A DNA stretch of 64,000 bases from NCBI RefSeq assembly GCF_001436735.1, contig NZ_AYZE01000015.1:189215-253214 (forward strand). The letters run 5' to 3'. Both the position numbers and the translations under genes were made by a program. The DNA comes from Liquorilactobacillus cacaonum DSM 21116 (GTDB lineage: Bacteria > Bacillota > Bacilli > Lactobacillales > Lactobacillaceae). Numbering within the stretch: the stretch's first letter is position 1; each line of letters starts with the position of its first letter. The notes under the pieces are model-generated. The model ran no database searches. It was not told the origin of the DNA and saw nothing but the letters and a program-made list of their open reading frames with translations. Positions 37,343 to 47,410 of the stretch are shown one piece after another.

Positions 37343-39073
37343 TTAATCTTCCTTTATTTTTACTATCTCATTAAAATCCTGTCCAAACAGTCCCTTTGCA
37401 GCCTCAATTTGAGGATCACTATCATTTAATTTCTTATTATTTTCATCTGTTGTATGAACTTTTTTTTCAACAAGTTCTTTGTGTTCATTGAGGTAATTTT
37501 TCCGAATCTCTGGCCACTTTTCCTTTGGCATGAATAATATCTTATAATCTTTTCCAACTAGTCTTTCTAATCCTTCAGTTAGTTGCTTCTTTAATCCTTC
37601 ATTTTCTTCTGCTTTTTCAAACAAAAAATCATAATCAAAGCTTACAATAACACCCTTGGCACTTGCTGCCACAGGATTACTTACATTCATAATAGCACGT
37701 TGTGTAATTGACAACATATTCATAAGATCAGGCCAAATTTCCTTCAATTCTGTCAGTGTATCTCGAGTAGCATCTGCGAGAATTGGATATACTTTCTTTA
37801 GATCAACTGTTACACTAGTTCTTTTTGAAACTTTAGCAGGTTTGCTGCCTTCGCCACGAGAAGTTTTTTTATTATTATCTTTTTGTAAATCAATAACAAT
37901 TTTTTTTAGCTCATTAACTTGTTTTTTTAAATCTGTAACCTTTTCTTCAAAATCAGTATAACTCTCGTCTGATACTAACTCTCCTTTTTTCGTTATTTGT
38001 GACAATTTGACTGTCAAAACCTCAATGTAAACATCTGAATGTGCTGAAAACCTCATATTTTCTTGTTGTTCATTCAATATATCAATTGCCTGATATATTG
38101 ACTCTACTGTGATATTATTTGCTAAATCTTTAAATTTTGCGTCTACATCCATCAAATCATCTTGCTCAATTATAGTTGGAGACGCCTTATATAATAATAA
38201 ATCTCTACAAAAATCGATTATTTCCTCTACAAAACGGTTTGGATTCTTTCCTTCATTAAGGATTTGCTGTAATACTTGCAAGGCTTGGCCTGTATCTCCT
38301 TTAAAAATGTTTTCTAAATAAAAATTAATTTTTTCCCTCGTTACAGTGCCAGTCACTAACAAAGCATTATCCAAGGTTACGGTGCCATTTCCAAAAGAAA
38401 GAACCTGATCTAATATGCTTAAAGCATCTCGCATTCCACCAGCTGATGTCTTTGCTATTATTTTCAATGCTGATTTCTCATATACAATTTTTTTTTCATC
38501 TAAAATAAATTGCATTCTTTCAATAATATCAGCATTACTAATTCTTTTGAAATCAAATCTCTGTGTTCTTGATATTATTGTTGCAGGTATCTTATGTGGT
38601 TCAGTTGTTGCTAAAATGAACACAACATTGCTTGGAGGTTCTTCAAGAGTTTTTAATAGTGCATTAAAAGCCCCTGCAGACAGCATATGTACCTCATCAA
38701 TAATATATATCTTATATTCAGATTGCGTTGGCGCATACTTGACCTTGTCTCTAATATCTCGAATCTCGTCAACTCCATTATTAGACGCAGCATCGATTTC
38801 GATAACATCATTTAACCGACCTTCCGTAATTGCTAAACAAGTCTCACATTCATTACAAGGCTCCCCATTATTAGCATTAGGACAGTTTATTGCTTTTGCA
38901 AAAATTTTAGCCGCAGATGTTTTCCCTGTCCCTCTAGGACCCGTAAAGAGGTAGGCATGACTTGTCTGCTTAGTTATAATTGCATTTTGTAAAGTTTGCG
39001 TTATCATCTTTTGACCAACTAAATCAATGAATCTTTGCGGCCTCCAAACTCGATATAGGGCCTGATATCCCAT
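37343..39073 (-). CDS. dnaX: DNA polymerase III subunit gamma/tau
   Basis: Clamp-loader ATPase. The 576-aa protein has Walker [13 protein letters not shown], the zinc module [16 protein letters not shown], DExx [21 protein letters not shown], and SRTQRFDF, then the tau-type C-terminal domains. The start is [13 protein letters not shown] at 39073 with GGAG 7 nt upstream; six further in-frame codons have no ribosome site. No clear frameshift heptamer for a short gamma form was found. First gene of dnaX-ybaB-recR. Confidence 0.97.
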   Translation of the reverse strand: MGYQALYRVWRPQRFIDLVGQKMITQTLQNAIITKQTSHAYLFTGPRGTGKTSAAKIFAKAINCPNANNGEPCNECETCLAITEGRLNDVIEIDAASNNGVDEIRDIRDKVKYAPTQSEYKIYIIDEVHMLSAGAFNALLKTLEEPPSNVVFILATTEPHKIPATIISRTQRFDFKRISNADIIERMQFILDEKKIVYEKSALKIIAKTSAGGMRDALSILDQVLSFGNGTVTLDNALLVTGTVTREKINFYLENIFKGDTGQALQVLQQILNEGKNPNRFVEEIIDFCRDLLLYKASPTIIEQDDLMDVDAKFKDLANNITVESIYQAIDILNEQQENMRFSAHSDVYIEVLTVKLSQITKKGELVSDESYTDFEEKVTDLKKQVNELKKIVIDLQKDNNKKTSRGEGSKPAKVSKRTSVTVDLKKVYPILADATRDTLTELKEIWPDLMNMLSITQRAIMNVSNPVAASAKGVIVSFDYDFLFEKAEENEGLKKQLTEGLERLVGKDYKILFMPKEKWPEIRKNYLNEHKELVEKKVHTTDENNKKLNDSDPQIEAAKGLFGQDFNEIVKIKED

Positions 39074-39099
39074 ATTAACACTCCTATCCATTGCAATTT

Positions 39100-39132
39100 A
39101 AAAAAAACTCCCGACCAAAAGGCAGTCAGGAG
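39100..39132 (-). terminator. Terminator of the SRP RNA gene
   Basis: Arms CTCCCGAC (39108-39115) and GTCAGGAG (39125-39132) with one mismatch, followed by eight T on the minus strand, just upstream of dnaX. Confidence 0.85.
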
Positions 39133-39153
39133 GTGAATGTCATATTAACTTGA

Positions 39154-39243
39154 GACACATGCCGAACCGAGCTTAGTGCTGCTTCCTTCCGGACCTGACA
39201 CGGTTCACAAGGACAACATTGTCCCAAGGCCTTGCGGCATATA
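39154..39243 (-). ncRNA. ffs: Signal recognition particle RNA (small type)
   Basis: On the minus strand the SRP domain IV signature is clear: GTGTCAGGTCCGGAAGGAAG, followed by CAGCACTAAGC. Outer arms ATGCCG (about 39235-39240) and CGGCAT (about 39158-39163) pair the ends. Position between tadA and dnaX is the same as scr in Bacillus. The 5' and 3' limits are approximate. Confidence 0.93.
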
Positions 39244-39286
39244 CTATGATACATGAAAAAAGAAAAAAATGCTAGTGTTTCTACTT

Positions 39287-39763
39287 TCATTTTTTTCTTT
39301 TTAACCTGATATTTTTGAAAAAGGTCTTAAGTAATTGTGCACACTCTTCTTCTAATATTCCATTTTCAACAGTTGCTTGATGATTAAACCGGCTATCGCC
39401 CAGTAAATTTATTAATGAATCTACTGCCCCAGCTTTAGGGTCTTTAGCACCATAATAAACTTCTTTAATTCTTGAATTTAAGATTGCCCCACTGCACATT
39501 GGACACGGTTCAAGTGTTACAAACAACTGGGCTTCTGGCAATCGCCAACTCTTGCGATTTGCATTTGCTTCTTGTATAGCTAAAATTTCAGCGTGCATTG
39601 TTGCATCTTGTGCATGTTCTCTCAGATTATGACCACGCCCAATAATTTCGCCATTCAGCACAACTATACATCCGATTGGCACCTCACCAATCTGAGCAGC
39701 TTTTTTTGCTTCATAAAGAGCCTCATTCATAAAATATTTTTTTTGCAAATCATTTAAAACCAT
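39287..39763 (-). CDS. tadA: tRNA-specific adenosine deaminase TadA
   Basis: Converts A34 to inosine in tRNA-Arg(ACG). The 158-aa protein has the zinc deaminase motifs HAEILAIQEA (with the catalytic Glu) and PCPMCSGAIL. GGAGG is 6 nt before the ATG. It lies 15 nt after the methyltransferase gene. Confidence 0.96.
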   Translation of the reverse strand: MVLNDLQKKYFMNEALYEAKKAAQIGEVPIGCIVVLNGEIIGRGHNLREHAQDATMHAEILAIQEANANRKSWRLPEAQLFVTLEPCPMCSGAILNSRIKEVYYGAKDPKAGAVDSLINLLGDSRFNHQATVENGILEEECAQLLKTFFKNIRLKRKK

Positions 39764-39778
39764 AGTTTACCTCCAATT

Positions 39779-40387
39779 TTAAATAATCTTTATACTTTCT
39801 AAAATAAAATATCCCTTATCTCGGGCGAGAACTTGACAATTTCCAAAGACTGACTCCATCGTTTTTTTTGCTGATGGTGCACCTTGTTTTTTCTGAATCA
39901 CAATAATTAATCTACCGCCAATTTTAATATGATTAACTGCCTCAATCAAAATTTGAGAAACAACTTTTTTCCCAGCACGAATTGGTGGGTTTGACAAAAT
40001 CAAATCATAATCTGTATATTTAACATTAGTGTACACATCAGATTCCCAAATATTAACATTTGAAATATTATTTAATTCTGCATTTTTTTTTGCTAAGTTA
40101 AGAGCAAGCTCATTAACATCAACCATATCAACAGTCAACTTTGTATTTTGCTTAGCAACTCCCAATCCAATCGGTCCATATCCGCATCCTAAATCCAAGA
40201 TATGTCCTGTTTTGATTTCTTCAATTTTTGCATTATCAATCAATGCACGAGACCCATAATCAACAGTTGTCTTCGAAAAAACTCCATTATCTGTTACAAA
40301 ATTAATTTTGTTACCTAATATTTGAAAATCCCATTTTTTTTCTTCGTGCTTAACTTCCGGATTCTTAGAATAATAATAATTTTCCAT
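39779..40387 (-). CDS. RsmC-like class I methyltransferase (YbxB type)
   Basis: SAM-dependent methyltransferase of 202 aa. The SAM motif is ILDLGCGYGPIGLG and the target-base motif LSNPPIRAG (NPPI), which marks N2-guanine rRNA/DNA methylases of the RsmC/RlmG type. The Bacillus homologue is YbxB. The exact target is unproven. Divergent from nrdHIEF. Confidence 0.88.
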   Translation of the reverse strand: MENYYYSKNPEVKHEEKKWDFQILGNKINFVTDNGVFSKTTVDYGSRALIDNAKIEEIKTGHILDLGCGYGPIGLGVAKQNTKLTVDMVDVNELALNLAKKNAELNNISNVNIWESDVYTNVKYTDYDLILSNPPIRAGKKVVSQILIEAVNHIKIGGRLIIVIQKKQGAPSAKKTMESVFGNCQVLARDKGYFILESIKII

Positions 40388-40456
40388 TTGTGCCCTACCT
40401 TTTTTAAATTACACCTCTATTACTAAAATCTATCGCATATCTACCACATTACCCAA

Positions 40457-40512
40457 ACACCATATAATTCTACCATTTTTACTGGTTTAAGCAAAAACAC
40501 CATATATCGTAT
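40457..40512 (+). promoter_or_regulatory. Two NrdR-box-like sites upstream of nrdHIEF
   Basis: ACACCATATAATTCTA (40457-40472) and ACACCATATATCGTAT (40497-40512) resemble the NrdR box (ACACWATATATWGTGT). They are 40 bp apart, close to four helical turns rather than the commonest three. NrdR is the expected repressor of class I ribonucleotide reductase operons. Confidence 0.55.
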
Positions 40513-40520
40513 ATTAATAA

Positions 40521-40554
40521 AAGCAACAAATACCACATGTGGTATTTGTTGCTT
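40521..40554. repeat. Perfect 34-bp palindrome at the nrd promoter
   Basis: Each half is AAGCAACAAATACCACA read to the centre, with no mismatch and no spacer. It overlaps the -35 of nrdHIEF and is not followed by a T run in the plus direction, so an operator is more likely than a terminator. Its core ATACCACATGTGGTAT agrees partly with the NrdR box. Confidence 0.8.
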
Positions 40555-40580
40555 GCTTATTTCGATAAATGATGTATACT
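40553..40580 (+). promoter_or_regulatory. nrdHIEF promoter
   Basis: -35 TTGCTT (40553-40558) and -10 TATACT (40575-40580), 16 nt apart, 33 nt before the nrdH start. Confidence 0.65.
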
Positions 40581-40613
40581 AATCATACAACAAATTAATA
40601 AGAGGTGCTAGTT

Positions 40614-40844
40614 ATGAGTTTATCTATTTATACAAAAAACAACTGTATTCAATGTAAAATGACAAAAAAGTTCTTAAGTGAACACAATATTTCCTTTGAA
40701 GAACACAATATCAATACAGAACCAGAATATATTGATTATTTAAAAGAAAAGGGATTTCGTTCTGTTCCAGTTATCGAAGACAACAATGATCCTATTATCA
40801 ATGGCTTTCGTCCAGATTTATTAAGGAACCTGGTAGTGCAATGA
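40614..40844 (+). CDS. nrdH: Glutaredoxin-like protein NrdH
   Basis: Hydrogen donor for the class Ib ribonucleotide reductase. The 76-aa protein has the redox motif CIQC near residue 11 and the family end FRSVPVIEDNNDPIINGFRPDLL. The start ATG 40614 has AGAGG 8 nt upstream. Its stop overlaps the nrdI start (ATGA). Confidence 0.95.
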   Translation: MSLSIYTKNNCIQCKMTKKFLSEHNISFEEHNINTEPEYIDYLKEKGFRSVPVIEDNNDPIINGFRPDLLRNLVVQ

Positions 40845-41224
40845 AAATTGTTTTTTTTAGTGTTACCGGTCAGACAAGAAGGTTCATTAGCAAACTGAAC
40901 CTTCAAAGTGTCGAAATTACACCGACCAATCCTTTTATTGAAGTCAGTGAACCCTATATCTTAGTGGTTCCAACTTATGAAAAGGAAATTACCGAACCCG
41001 TTGAGGATTTTCTAAATTATAGTGTTAATCGGCAAAATTTGCTTGCAGTCGCAGGCACAGGTAATCGCAATTTTGCCGAACTTTTTGTTTTTACAGCAAA
41101 AGATATTGCCCATGACTATCAAGTCCCTTTGGTGTATACTTTTGAATTTAGCGGTACTTCTAAGGATGTCATGAATTTTAAGAAAGTGGTGAATGAAATT
41201 GACACTAAAACAATTGGACAGTGA
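40841..41224 (+). CDS. nrdI: Flavodoxin-like NrdI
   Basis: Supplies the oxidant that forms the dimanganese-tyrosyl radical cofactor of NrdF. The 127-aa protein has the FMN-binding starts IVFFSVTGQTRRF and VAGTGNRNFAELF. Translationally coupled to nrdH and overlapping nrdE by 32 nt. Confidence 0.95.
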   Translation: MKIVFFSVTGQTRRFISKLNLQSVEITPTNPFIEVSEPYILVVPTYEKEITEPVEDFLNYSVNRQNLLAVAGTGNRNFAELFVFTAKDIAHDYQVPLVYTFEFSGTSKDVMNFKKVVNEIDTKTIGQ

Positions 41225-43370
41225 TAAAGTTACATATTATGACTTAAACAATGAGATTAACATTCCTGTAAATGGGCAGATACCTCTTAATAAAGATAAA
41301 GAGGCTCTTAGTGCTTTTTTGAAAGAGAATATCGAACCAAATTTGATGAGCTTTTCTTCACTTGAGGAACGGTTTAGCTATTTGATTGAAAATGATTATC
41401 TTGAAAAAGAGTTTATTGAAAAATATAGTTTTCAGTTCATAAAAAGTTTGTATTCATTTCTTGAGAAACAAAATTTCACTTTTAAAACATTTATGGCTGC
41501 TTATAAGTTTTATGCACAATATTCATTAAAAACTAACGATAACGAATTATATCTCGAAAGTTTCATTGACCGTGTTGCTGCTAACGCTTTATTTTTTGCT
41601 GATGGTGACGAAAAATTAGCACTTTCACTGGCTGATGAAATCGTTCATCAACGCTACCAACCCGCAACGCCATCTTTTTTAAACGCAGGAAGAAAACGTC
41701 GTGGTGAACTTGTTTCTTGTTTTTTAATTCAAGTTACAGATGACATGAACTCAATTGGGCGTGGAATTAACTCAGCTTTACAATTATCACGCATTGGTGG
41801 TGGCGTGGGTATCACACTTAGCAATTTGCGTGGTGCTGGTGCACCAATTAAGAATATTCAAGGTGCTGCTTCAGGTGTTGTACCAGTCATGAAATTACTA
41901 GAGGATAGTTTTTCTTATTCAAATCAATTGGGTCAACGCCAAGGTGCCGGTGTTGTTTACTTAAACATTTTCCATCCAGATGTTATTTCCTTTTTGTCAG
42001 CAAAAAAAGAAAACGCCGATGAAAAAATACGTGTTAAAACACTTTCATTGGGATTAATTGTCCCTGACAAATTTTATGAACTCGCTCGTAATAATGAGTC
42101 GATGTATCTTTTTGATCCATGGGGGGTAGAACGTGAATATGGAAAACCTTTTTCATATATTGATATTACAAAAGAATATAATAACCTCGTTGCAAACCCT
42201 AATATACCAAAAAAGAAAATATTAGCTCGTGATCTCGAAACAGAAATTAGTAAATTGCAGCAAGAATCAGGATACCCTTATATTATTAATATCGATACTG
42301 CCAATCGTGAAAACCCAATTAACGGAAAAATTATAATGAGTAATCTTTGTACCGAAATTTTGCAGGTGCAAAAGCCTTCAGTTGTTAATAATACTCAAAA
42401 TTTTGATGAATTAGGTACAGATATTAGTTGTAATTTAGGATCAACCAATATTGTAAACTTAATGGCGTCTCCTGATTTTGGAAATTCAGTAGATTCCATG
42501 GTTCGAGCACTAACTTTTGTTACTGATAACTCTGAAATTGACGTGGTACCATCAATTCAACATGGCAATCATCTTTCACATACAATTGGTCTTGGTGCAA
42601 TGGGCTTACATGCTTTTTTTGCTAAAAACCATATTTTTTATGGCTCAAAAGAATCTCTGGATTTCACTAATATTTACTTTATGTTGTTAAACTATTGGAC
42701 TTTAAAATCCTCAAATAAAATTGCAACTGAAAGAAAAATTACTTTTGATGGTTTTGAAAAAAGTTCTTATGCCGATGGATCTTACTTTGAGAAATATATT
42801 AGCCAAGATTTTCAACCTACTACAGAGAAAGTAAAGGCTATTTTTGATAATATTTTTGTTCCTTCAAAGGAAGATTGGGAGAATTTAAAAAACGCTATTA
42901 TGGAAAATGGCCTATATCATCAAAATCGCCTTGCCGTTGCTCCTAATGGATCAATCTCTTATATTAATGACACTACCGCTAGTTTACATCCAATAATCAA
43001 TCGAATTGAAGAGCGTCAAGAAAGAAAAATAGGGAAAATTTATTACCCCGCACCTTATCTCTCCAACGATACTATTCCTTATTACAAGTCTGCTTATGAT
43101 ACGGATATGCGAAAAGTAATCGATGTTTATGCTGCTGCACAACAACACATAGATCAAGGAATGAGTATGACATTATTTATGCGCTCAACAATTCCAGAAG
43201 GTCTCTATGAATGGAAAGATGGTCGTACTAATAAAATGACTACTCGTGATTTAACGATTTTGCGTAATTACGCGCATTCCAAGGGAATTAAATCGGTCTA
43301 TTATGTCCGAACCTTTACTGATGATCAAAATGAAGTTGGTGCAAATGAATGTGAAAGTTGTGTCATCTAA
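41193..43370 (+). CDS. nrdE: Class Ib ribonucleotide reductase alpha subunit NrdE
   Basis: Catalytic subunit that reduces ribonucleoside diphosphates. The 725-aa protein has the N-terminal domain of NrdE, the active-site cysteine regions (LVSCFLIQVTDDMNSI; MSNLCTEIL; CNLGSTNIVNL), and a C-terminal redox pair CESC in NECESCVI. It lacks the ATP cone of class Ia enzymes. The start lies inside the end of nrdI. Confidence 0.96.
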   Translation: MKLTLKQLDSDKVTYYDLNNEINIPVNGQIPLNKDKEALSAFLKENIEPNLMSFSSLEERFSYLIENDYLEKEFIEKYSFQFIKSLYSFLEKQNFTFKTFMAAYKFYAQYSLKTNDNELYLESFIDRVAANALFFADGDEKLALSLADEIVHQRYQPATPSFLNAGRKRRGELVSCFLIQVTDDMNSIGRGINSALQLSRIGGGVGITLSNLRGAGAPIKNIQGAASGVVPVMKLLEDSFSYSNQLGQRQGAGVVYLNIFHPDVISFLSAKKENADEKIRVKTLSLGLIVPDKFYELARNNESMYLFDPWGVEREYGKPFSYIDITKEYNNLVANPNIPKKKILARDLETEISKLQQESGYPYIINIDTANRENPINGKIIMSNLCTEILQVQKPSVVNNTQNFDELGTDISCNLGSTNIVNLMASPDFGNSVDSMVRALTFVTDNSEIDVVPSIQHGNHLSHTIGLGAMGLHAFFAKNHIFYGSKESLDFTNIYFMLLNYWTLKSSNKIATERKITFDGFEKSSYADGSYFEKYISQDFQPTTEKVKAIFDNIFVPSKEDWENLKNAIMENGLYHQNRLAVAPNGSISYINDTTASLHPIINRIEERQERKIGKIYYPAPYLSNDTIPYYKSAYDTDMRKVIDVYAAAQQHIDQGMSMTLFMRSTIPEGLYEWKDGRTNKMTTRDLTILRNYAHSKGIKSVYYVRTFTDDQNEVGANECESCVI

Positions 43371-43390
43371 ATAATTAAGGAGCCTTAATA

Positions 43391-44350
43391 ATGAAAGATT
43401 TTTATCGAGCAATTAATTGGAATAAACTTGAAGATCAGATTGATAAAGCTACTTGGGAAAAATTAACTGAACAATTTTGGTTAGACACTCGAATTCCCTT
43501 ATCAAATGATTTATCTGATTGGCGTAAATTCAATGATAACAATAAAGAAGTCGTTGCTCACGTTTTTGGCGGCTTAACTCTTTTAGATACAGTTCAATCA
43601 CAAGATGGTATGGACTCTTTGATGAAAGATATCAGAACTCAACATGAACGTGCAGTCTTAAATAACATCCAATTTATGGAATCAGTTCATGCCAAAAGTT
43701 ATTCATCTATTTTTTCAACATTAAACACTTCTAAGGAAATAGATGAAATCTTTGAATGGACTCATACAAATAAATATTTGCAGTACAAAGCAAATAAAAT
43801 TACTGAAATATATCATAATGGAAGCCCCTTGGAAAAAAAAGTTGCTTCCGTATTCCTTGAGACTTTTCTGTTTTATTCAGGCTTTTATACACCTTTATAT
43901 TGGCTTGGCCATAATAAACTAGCTAATGTTGGTGAAATTATAAAATTGATTTTACGGGATGAATCTGTGCATGGAACATATATCGGATACAAATTCCAGC
44001 TTGGATTCCGCACACTTGATGAAGATCAGCAAAGTGAATTACTAGCTTGGATTTATGACTTGTTATACGATTTATATGCTAATGAAGAAAAATATACCCA
44101 CGAACTTTATGATTCTGTTGGTTGGACTGAAAAAGTGCTCGCCTTTTTACGTTACAACGCAAACAAAGCCCTAATGAATCTAGGACTCGATGCTTTATTT
44201 CCTGATACCGTGGATGATGTTGATCCAGTAGTCATGAATGGTATCTCAACTTCAACATCCAACCATGATTTCTTTTCTCAAGTAGGAAATGGTTATCTGT
44301 TAGGTGATGTTGAACCCATGTCAGATGATGACTATAATATTGGTAGTTAA
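43391..44350 (+). CDS. nrdF: Class Ib ribonucleotide reductase beta subunit NrdF
   Basis: Radical-bearing subunit. The 319-aa protein has the metal ligands in a four-helix fold (QDGMDSLMKDIRTQHERAVL; SVHAKSYSSIF; LRDESVHGTYIGY). AAGGAG is 8 nt before the ATG. Last gene of nrdHIEF, followed by a strong terminator. Confidence 0.96.
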   Translation: MKDFYRAINWNKLEDQIDKATWEKLTEQFWLDTRIPLSNDLSDWRKFNDNNKEVVAHVFGGLTLLDTVQSQDGMDSLMKDIRTQHERAVLNNIQFMESVHAKSYSSIFSTLNTSKEIDEIFEWTHTNKYLQYKANKITEIYHNGSPLEKKVASVFLETFLFYSGFYTPLYWLGHNKLANVGEIIKLILRDESVHGTYIGYKFQLGFRTLDEDQQSELLAWIYDLLYDLYANEEKYTHELYDSVGWTEKVLAFLRYNANKALMNLGLDALFPDTVDDVDPVVMNGISTSTSNHDFFSQVGNGYLLGDVEPMSDDDYNIGS

Positions 44351-44375
44351 CTGATTTTTTATATAGTAAGAAAAA

Positions 44376-44424
44376 GTTTCATCAAGAGAATGCTAAAATG
44401 TCTTCTCTTGATGAAGCTTTTTTA
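44376..44424. terminator. Terminator after nrdF, also facing mprF
   Basis: Stem GCTTCATCAAGAGAA-like arms at 44378-44390 and 44403-44415, with T runs on both strands. It serves nrdF and the convergent mprF. Confidence 0.9.
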
Positions 44425-44488
44425 ATTATATTTCTTATTCAATTCACTGCTTTTCTATGATATACATAGCTAGATTTCAAAAAAATTT

Positions 44489-47080
44489 TCATTGCTTATT
44501 GAATAACGTGGTCCATGAAAAAAGTTTTTTTCTTGCTTTTGACGATTGATTGACCACACTAGCCACTTCACTCATAGTTACAATAACAGAGCTTCGACGT
44601 CTATACGCAGTATATTTAGGATACCAGTTGGTAACATATTTTTCTTTATATGCTCGAAGCCCCTGAAATCCATATATATGATACCCATACTCATATATTA
44701 AATGTGCCGCTTTTTCTTCAATAAAACTATATGGAGACTTTCCAACATTCGAGAGAGGTGCCATTCCTAGATTAAAAAACTCGTAATGTTCCTTTTTCCC
44801 ATATTCAAACAAATTTATAAATATCATATCCATTATTCCTGAAGGTGCACTGCTCTTATGTCTCATTAAATCGATTGATAGTACCCTTTTACCTCCAGTT
44901 GGCATCATCGAAGCAAAAGCCATTATTTCCCCTTTAGAATCTCTCACAACAGCAATTGGTGCCTGATTTAGATAGTATGGATCAAAAAAGCCTAATGAAA
45001 ATCCTTTTTCAATCTGTCCGTCTAACCAATCATCTGAAACTTCTTTAAGCTCAGCCAATTTTTCCTTGGAATACGGTGGTATCTCGAATGAAAATGTGTA
45101 ACTCTCGCGCTCAAATTTGTTCATTAATGCTCGTTGTGCACGCTGTTTTTTTCCTATCAAGGTAAATGAATCTAATTCAACAAAGCCTTCTTCACCTGTT
45201 TTTAAGAAATCAAAACCAAGATCATGTAATAATAAAGTTAGTTTATTCCCAATTTCATAAAAAACAAGTTGGTACCCTTGTATATCCGCTTCGACTATTA
45301 ATTTATTTATAGCATCTCCCAAATATTCATGATTACCAATAGGCTCACCCATTATAATTATTTTGTCATCCTTTTTACGATACATAAAAAATAATTGGTC
45401 TTTTTGATCTTCCGATTGAAAAAAGTAAAATTGCTTATCACGTAAATATGCGAGATGACTAGTCTCGTTTCCACCATAGGCATCTATGATATCCCGAATA
45501 CGCTGTTCAGGAAAACTGGTATTTGCAAAGAATATTTTATTAGTAGTGAAATACTTAAAAATGATAAGTAAAATGATTGCAGCAATTAGTATACCTATAA
45601 ATCCCGAAAACCAGATTTTCTCTGAGGGAAATAAAAGCGCATTTGGTACCCCATATCTCACAACTCGTTGAGGTGCATTTATAATTCCAACTGTCGCATA
45701 CAATCCAAACACACCAATAAATATTAATGCATCAATTACAATTCGATTTACCGAATATGTTAAATTCTCACGATACAGTTCTTTACGTGAGATAGCAACA
45801 ATAATCATGACCAAAATTAAAAAAACTGCCGTTCCAACGGAAAAACTCCTCCATAAGGTATTGACAACTCCTATTAGCAGTACACAAAGTGTTGGCCAAT
45901 ATGCTTTTTTTACCTTTGCTTCAATTCCTCTAGCGACACCAATAAGTAAAAATGCAAAAATAATACTTGATAACTGATCCAAGAAAAAGAAAGTATACGG
46001 ATATAATTTTATAAACATGGAATTTCCAAATGCAAAGTTAGGTACTGTAGATTCAAGTAACATCAAGCCTCCTGAAACATATAAGAAAAGTGTTAACATT
46101 CCATGGGCGATTTTTCTTATCACAGCTTTAGGTATACCATCAAGAAATACATTCAATTTCTTTCCTGCATCTCTAACAAATAAAAAGATACCAACTAAAA
46201 ATGGAATTATATAATAAAAAAGTCTAAAAAATAATAACCACGCAATTCCCTTACTATTTACAACCCCTAGATTAATGAGCCCAATCAACATAAAAACATC
46301 AAAAGATCCTAATCCACCAGGAACCAGTGAAATAACTCCAATAATTGAAGCGATAAAGTACAATACCAAGACTTCACCAATATTAAAGGGTATGCCCATT
46401 ACTACCCCAACTATTATAAACATTGACCCCGCAAATCCCCATTCAAGGATTGAACCTGCTATCAACGCAAGTTCTTTTTTCCATGAAAGATCTTCAAAAA
46501 AAGCAGAATTGTTAAATTTCGTAAAAATAAGAATCCCAGGAAAATAGATGGCGCCTAGTATTAACCAAATACTATATTGACTGAATCGATAATCATATCC
46601 AAAGCCAAAAATCAATATCAGTGAAACAATACAAAAAAAGGATAATCCTGACAATAAAAACATTGCAATTTTAGATAACGCAAAGACAACTTGTTTTTTT
46701 GAAGCATTTTTCCCATAAAAATTTGCTCTAAGTGTTGCACCTAAAAATCCGCCAAAACCAGCAATGTTCGTAAATGTATTAGTAATCCATCCACTTCTAA
46801 CGATTTCATGCCAAGAGTACTTACCTGGTAAAAAAGTAACAATTGTAAAATCGTAAACAAGCATAGGTAATATTGCAACGAAACCAAGAACTAGCATAAT
46901 AATAATACTAACCGGCGATTGCGAGCTTACATTCTCGCCAACAACCTCCCATGATATTCCTTTAAAAATCCTTCCAACTTCAAAGATAACAAACCAAAGA
47001 ACAGAAAAAACAAACAATAATTTAATTAATCCCCATCGTTTTTCAAAAAAAGATAACAATTGTTTTACTCTACTTCTCAT
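44489..47080 (-). CDS. mprF: Bifunctional lysylphosphatidylglycerol synthase/flippase MprF
   Basis: Adds lysine (or another amino acid) from tRNA to phosphatidylglycerol and flips it outward, lowering binding of cationic peptides. The 863-aa protein has about 14 membrane helices (residues 15-520; FIASIIGVISLVPGGLGSFD is the flippase signature) and a C-terminal DUF2156 GNAT-like synthase domain (LVFYEIGNKLTLLLHDLGF; FASMMPTGGKRVLSIDLMRH; FFNLGMAPLSNVG). A GGGG-containing ribosome site precedes the ATG. Monocistronic. Confidence 0.95.
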   Translation of the reverse strand: MRSRVKQLLSFFEKRWGLIKLLFVFSVLWFVIFEVGRIFKGISWEVVGENVSSQSPVSIIIMLVLGFVAILPMLVYDFTIVTFLPGKYSWHEIVRSGWITNTFTNIAGFGGFLGATLRANFYGKNASKKQVVFALSKIAMFLLSGLSFFCIVSLILIFGFGYDYRFSQYSIWLILGAIYFPGILIFTKFNNSAFFEDLSWKKELALIAGSILEWGFAGSMFIIVGVVMGIPFNIGEVLVLYFIASIIGVISLVPGGLGSFDVFMLIGLINLGVVNSKGIAWLLFFRLFYYIIPFLVGIFLFVRDAGKKLNVFLDGIPKAVIRKIAHGMLTLFLYVSGGLMLLESTVPNFAFGNSMFIKLYPYTFFFLDQLSSIIFAFLLIGVARGIEAKVKKAYWPTLCVLLIGVVNTLWRSFSVGTAVFLILVMIIVAISRKELYRENLTYSVNRIVIDALIFIGVFGLYATVGIINAPQRVVRYGVPNALLFPSEKIWFSGFIGILIAAIILLIIFKYFTTNKIFFANTSFPEQRIRDIIDAYGGNETSHLAYLRDKQFYFFQSEDQKDQLFFMYRKKDDKIIIMGEPIGNHEYLGDAINKLIVEADIQGYQLVFYEIGNKLTLLLHDLGFDFLKTGEEGFVELDSFTLIGKKQRAQRALMNKFERESYTFSFEIPPYSKEKLAELKEVSDDWLDGQIEKGFSLGFFDPYYLNQAPIAVVRDSKGEIMAFASMMPTGGKRVLSIDLMRHKSSAPSGIMDMIFINLFEYGKKEHYEFFNLGMAPLSNVGKSPYSFIEEKAAHLIYEYGYHIYGFQGLRAYKEKYVTNWYPKYTAYRRRSSVIVTMSEVASVVNQSSKARKKLFSWTTLFNKQ

Positions 47081-47352
47081 TGTTCCAACCCCTAATTTAA
47101 ATATCTACCTAATTATGCCACAATAATTAAAAATACGCTCTTTTACGTCTTTAAATTTAACAAATTCACTAAAAAGATTTGACTATCATTGGAAAACTTG
47201 GCGGATAACATACCACAAAAGATAGGCTGAGGTCTGCTTATATTGGATAATTACTTTGAATTCTTATAAAACCAAAAACCACCTTTTTAAACCTTTAGAG
47301 TTTATTTATTATAGAACACTATTTTTTATGAAATTTTTATCTACGATTACAC
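47081..47352. other. Intergenic region between mprF and rplL
   Basis: AT-rich, with no reading frame or strong structure that I recognise apart from the rplL terminator beyond it. The mprF promoter should lie here, but no convincing -35/-10 pair was found. Confidence 0.5.
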
Positions 47353-47394
47353 AAAAAAGAGTTGGTCCAGAATACAACTTCTGACCCAACTCTT
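47353..47394 (-). terminator. Terminator after rplL
   Basis: Arms AGAGTTGGTCCAGAA (47358-47372) and TTCTGACCCAACTCT (47379-47393) with one mismatch and six T on the minus strand. Confidence 0.9.
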
Positions 47395-47410
47395 CTAAAA
47401 TCCATAGAAA

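Noticed and set aside
37860-37880. Run of seven A in dnaX as a gamma-producing frameshift site
   Set aside because: It does not fit the X-XXY-YYZ pattern in the dnaX frame, and no following hairpin was seen.
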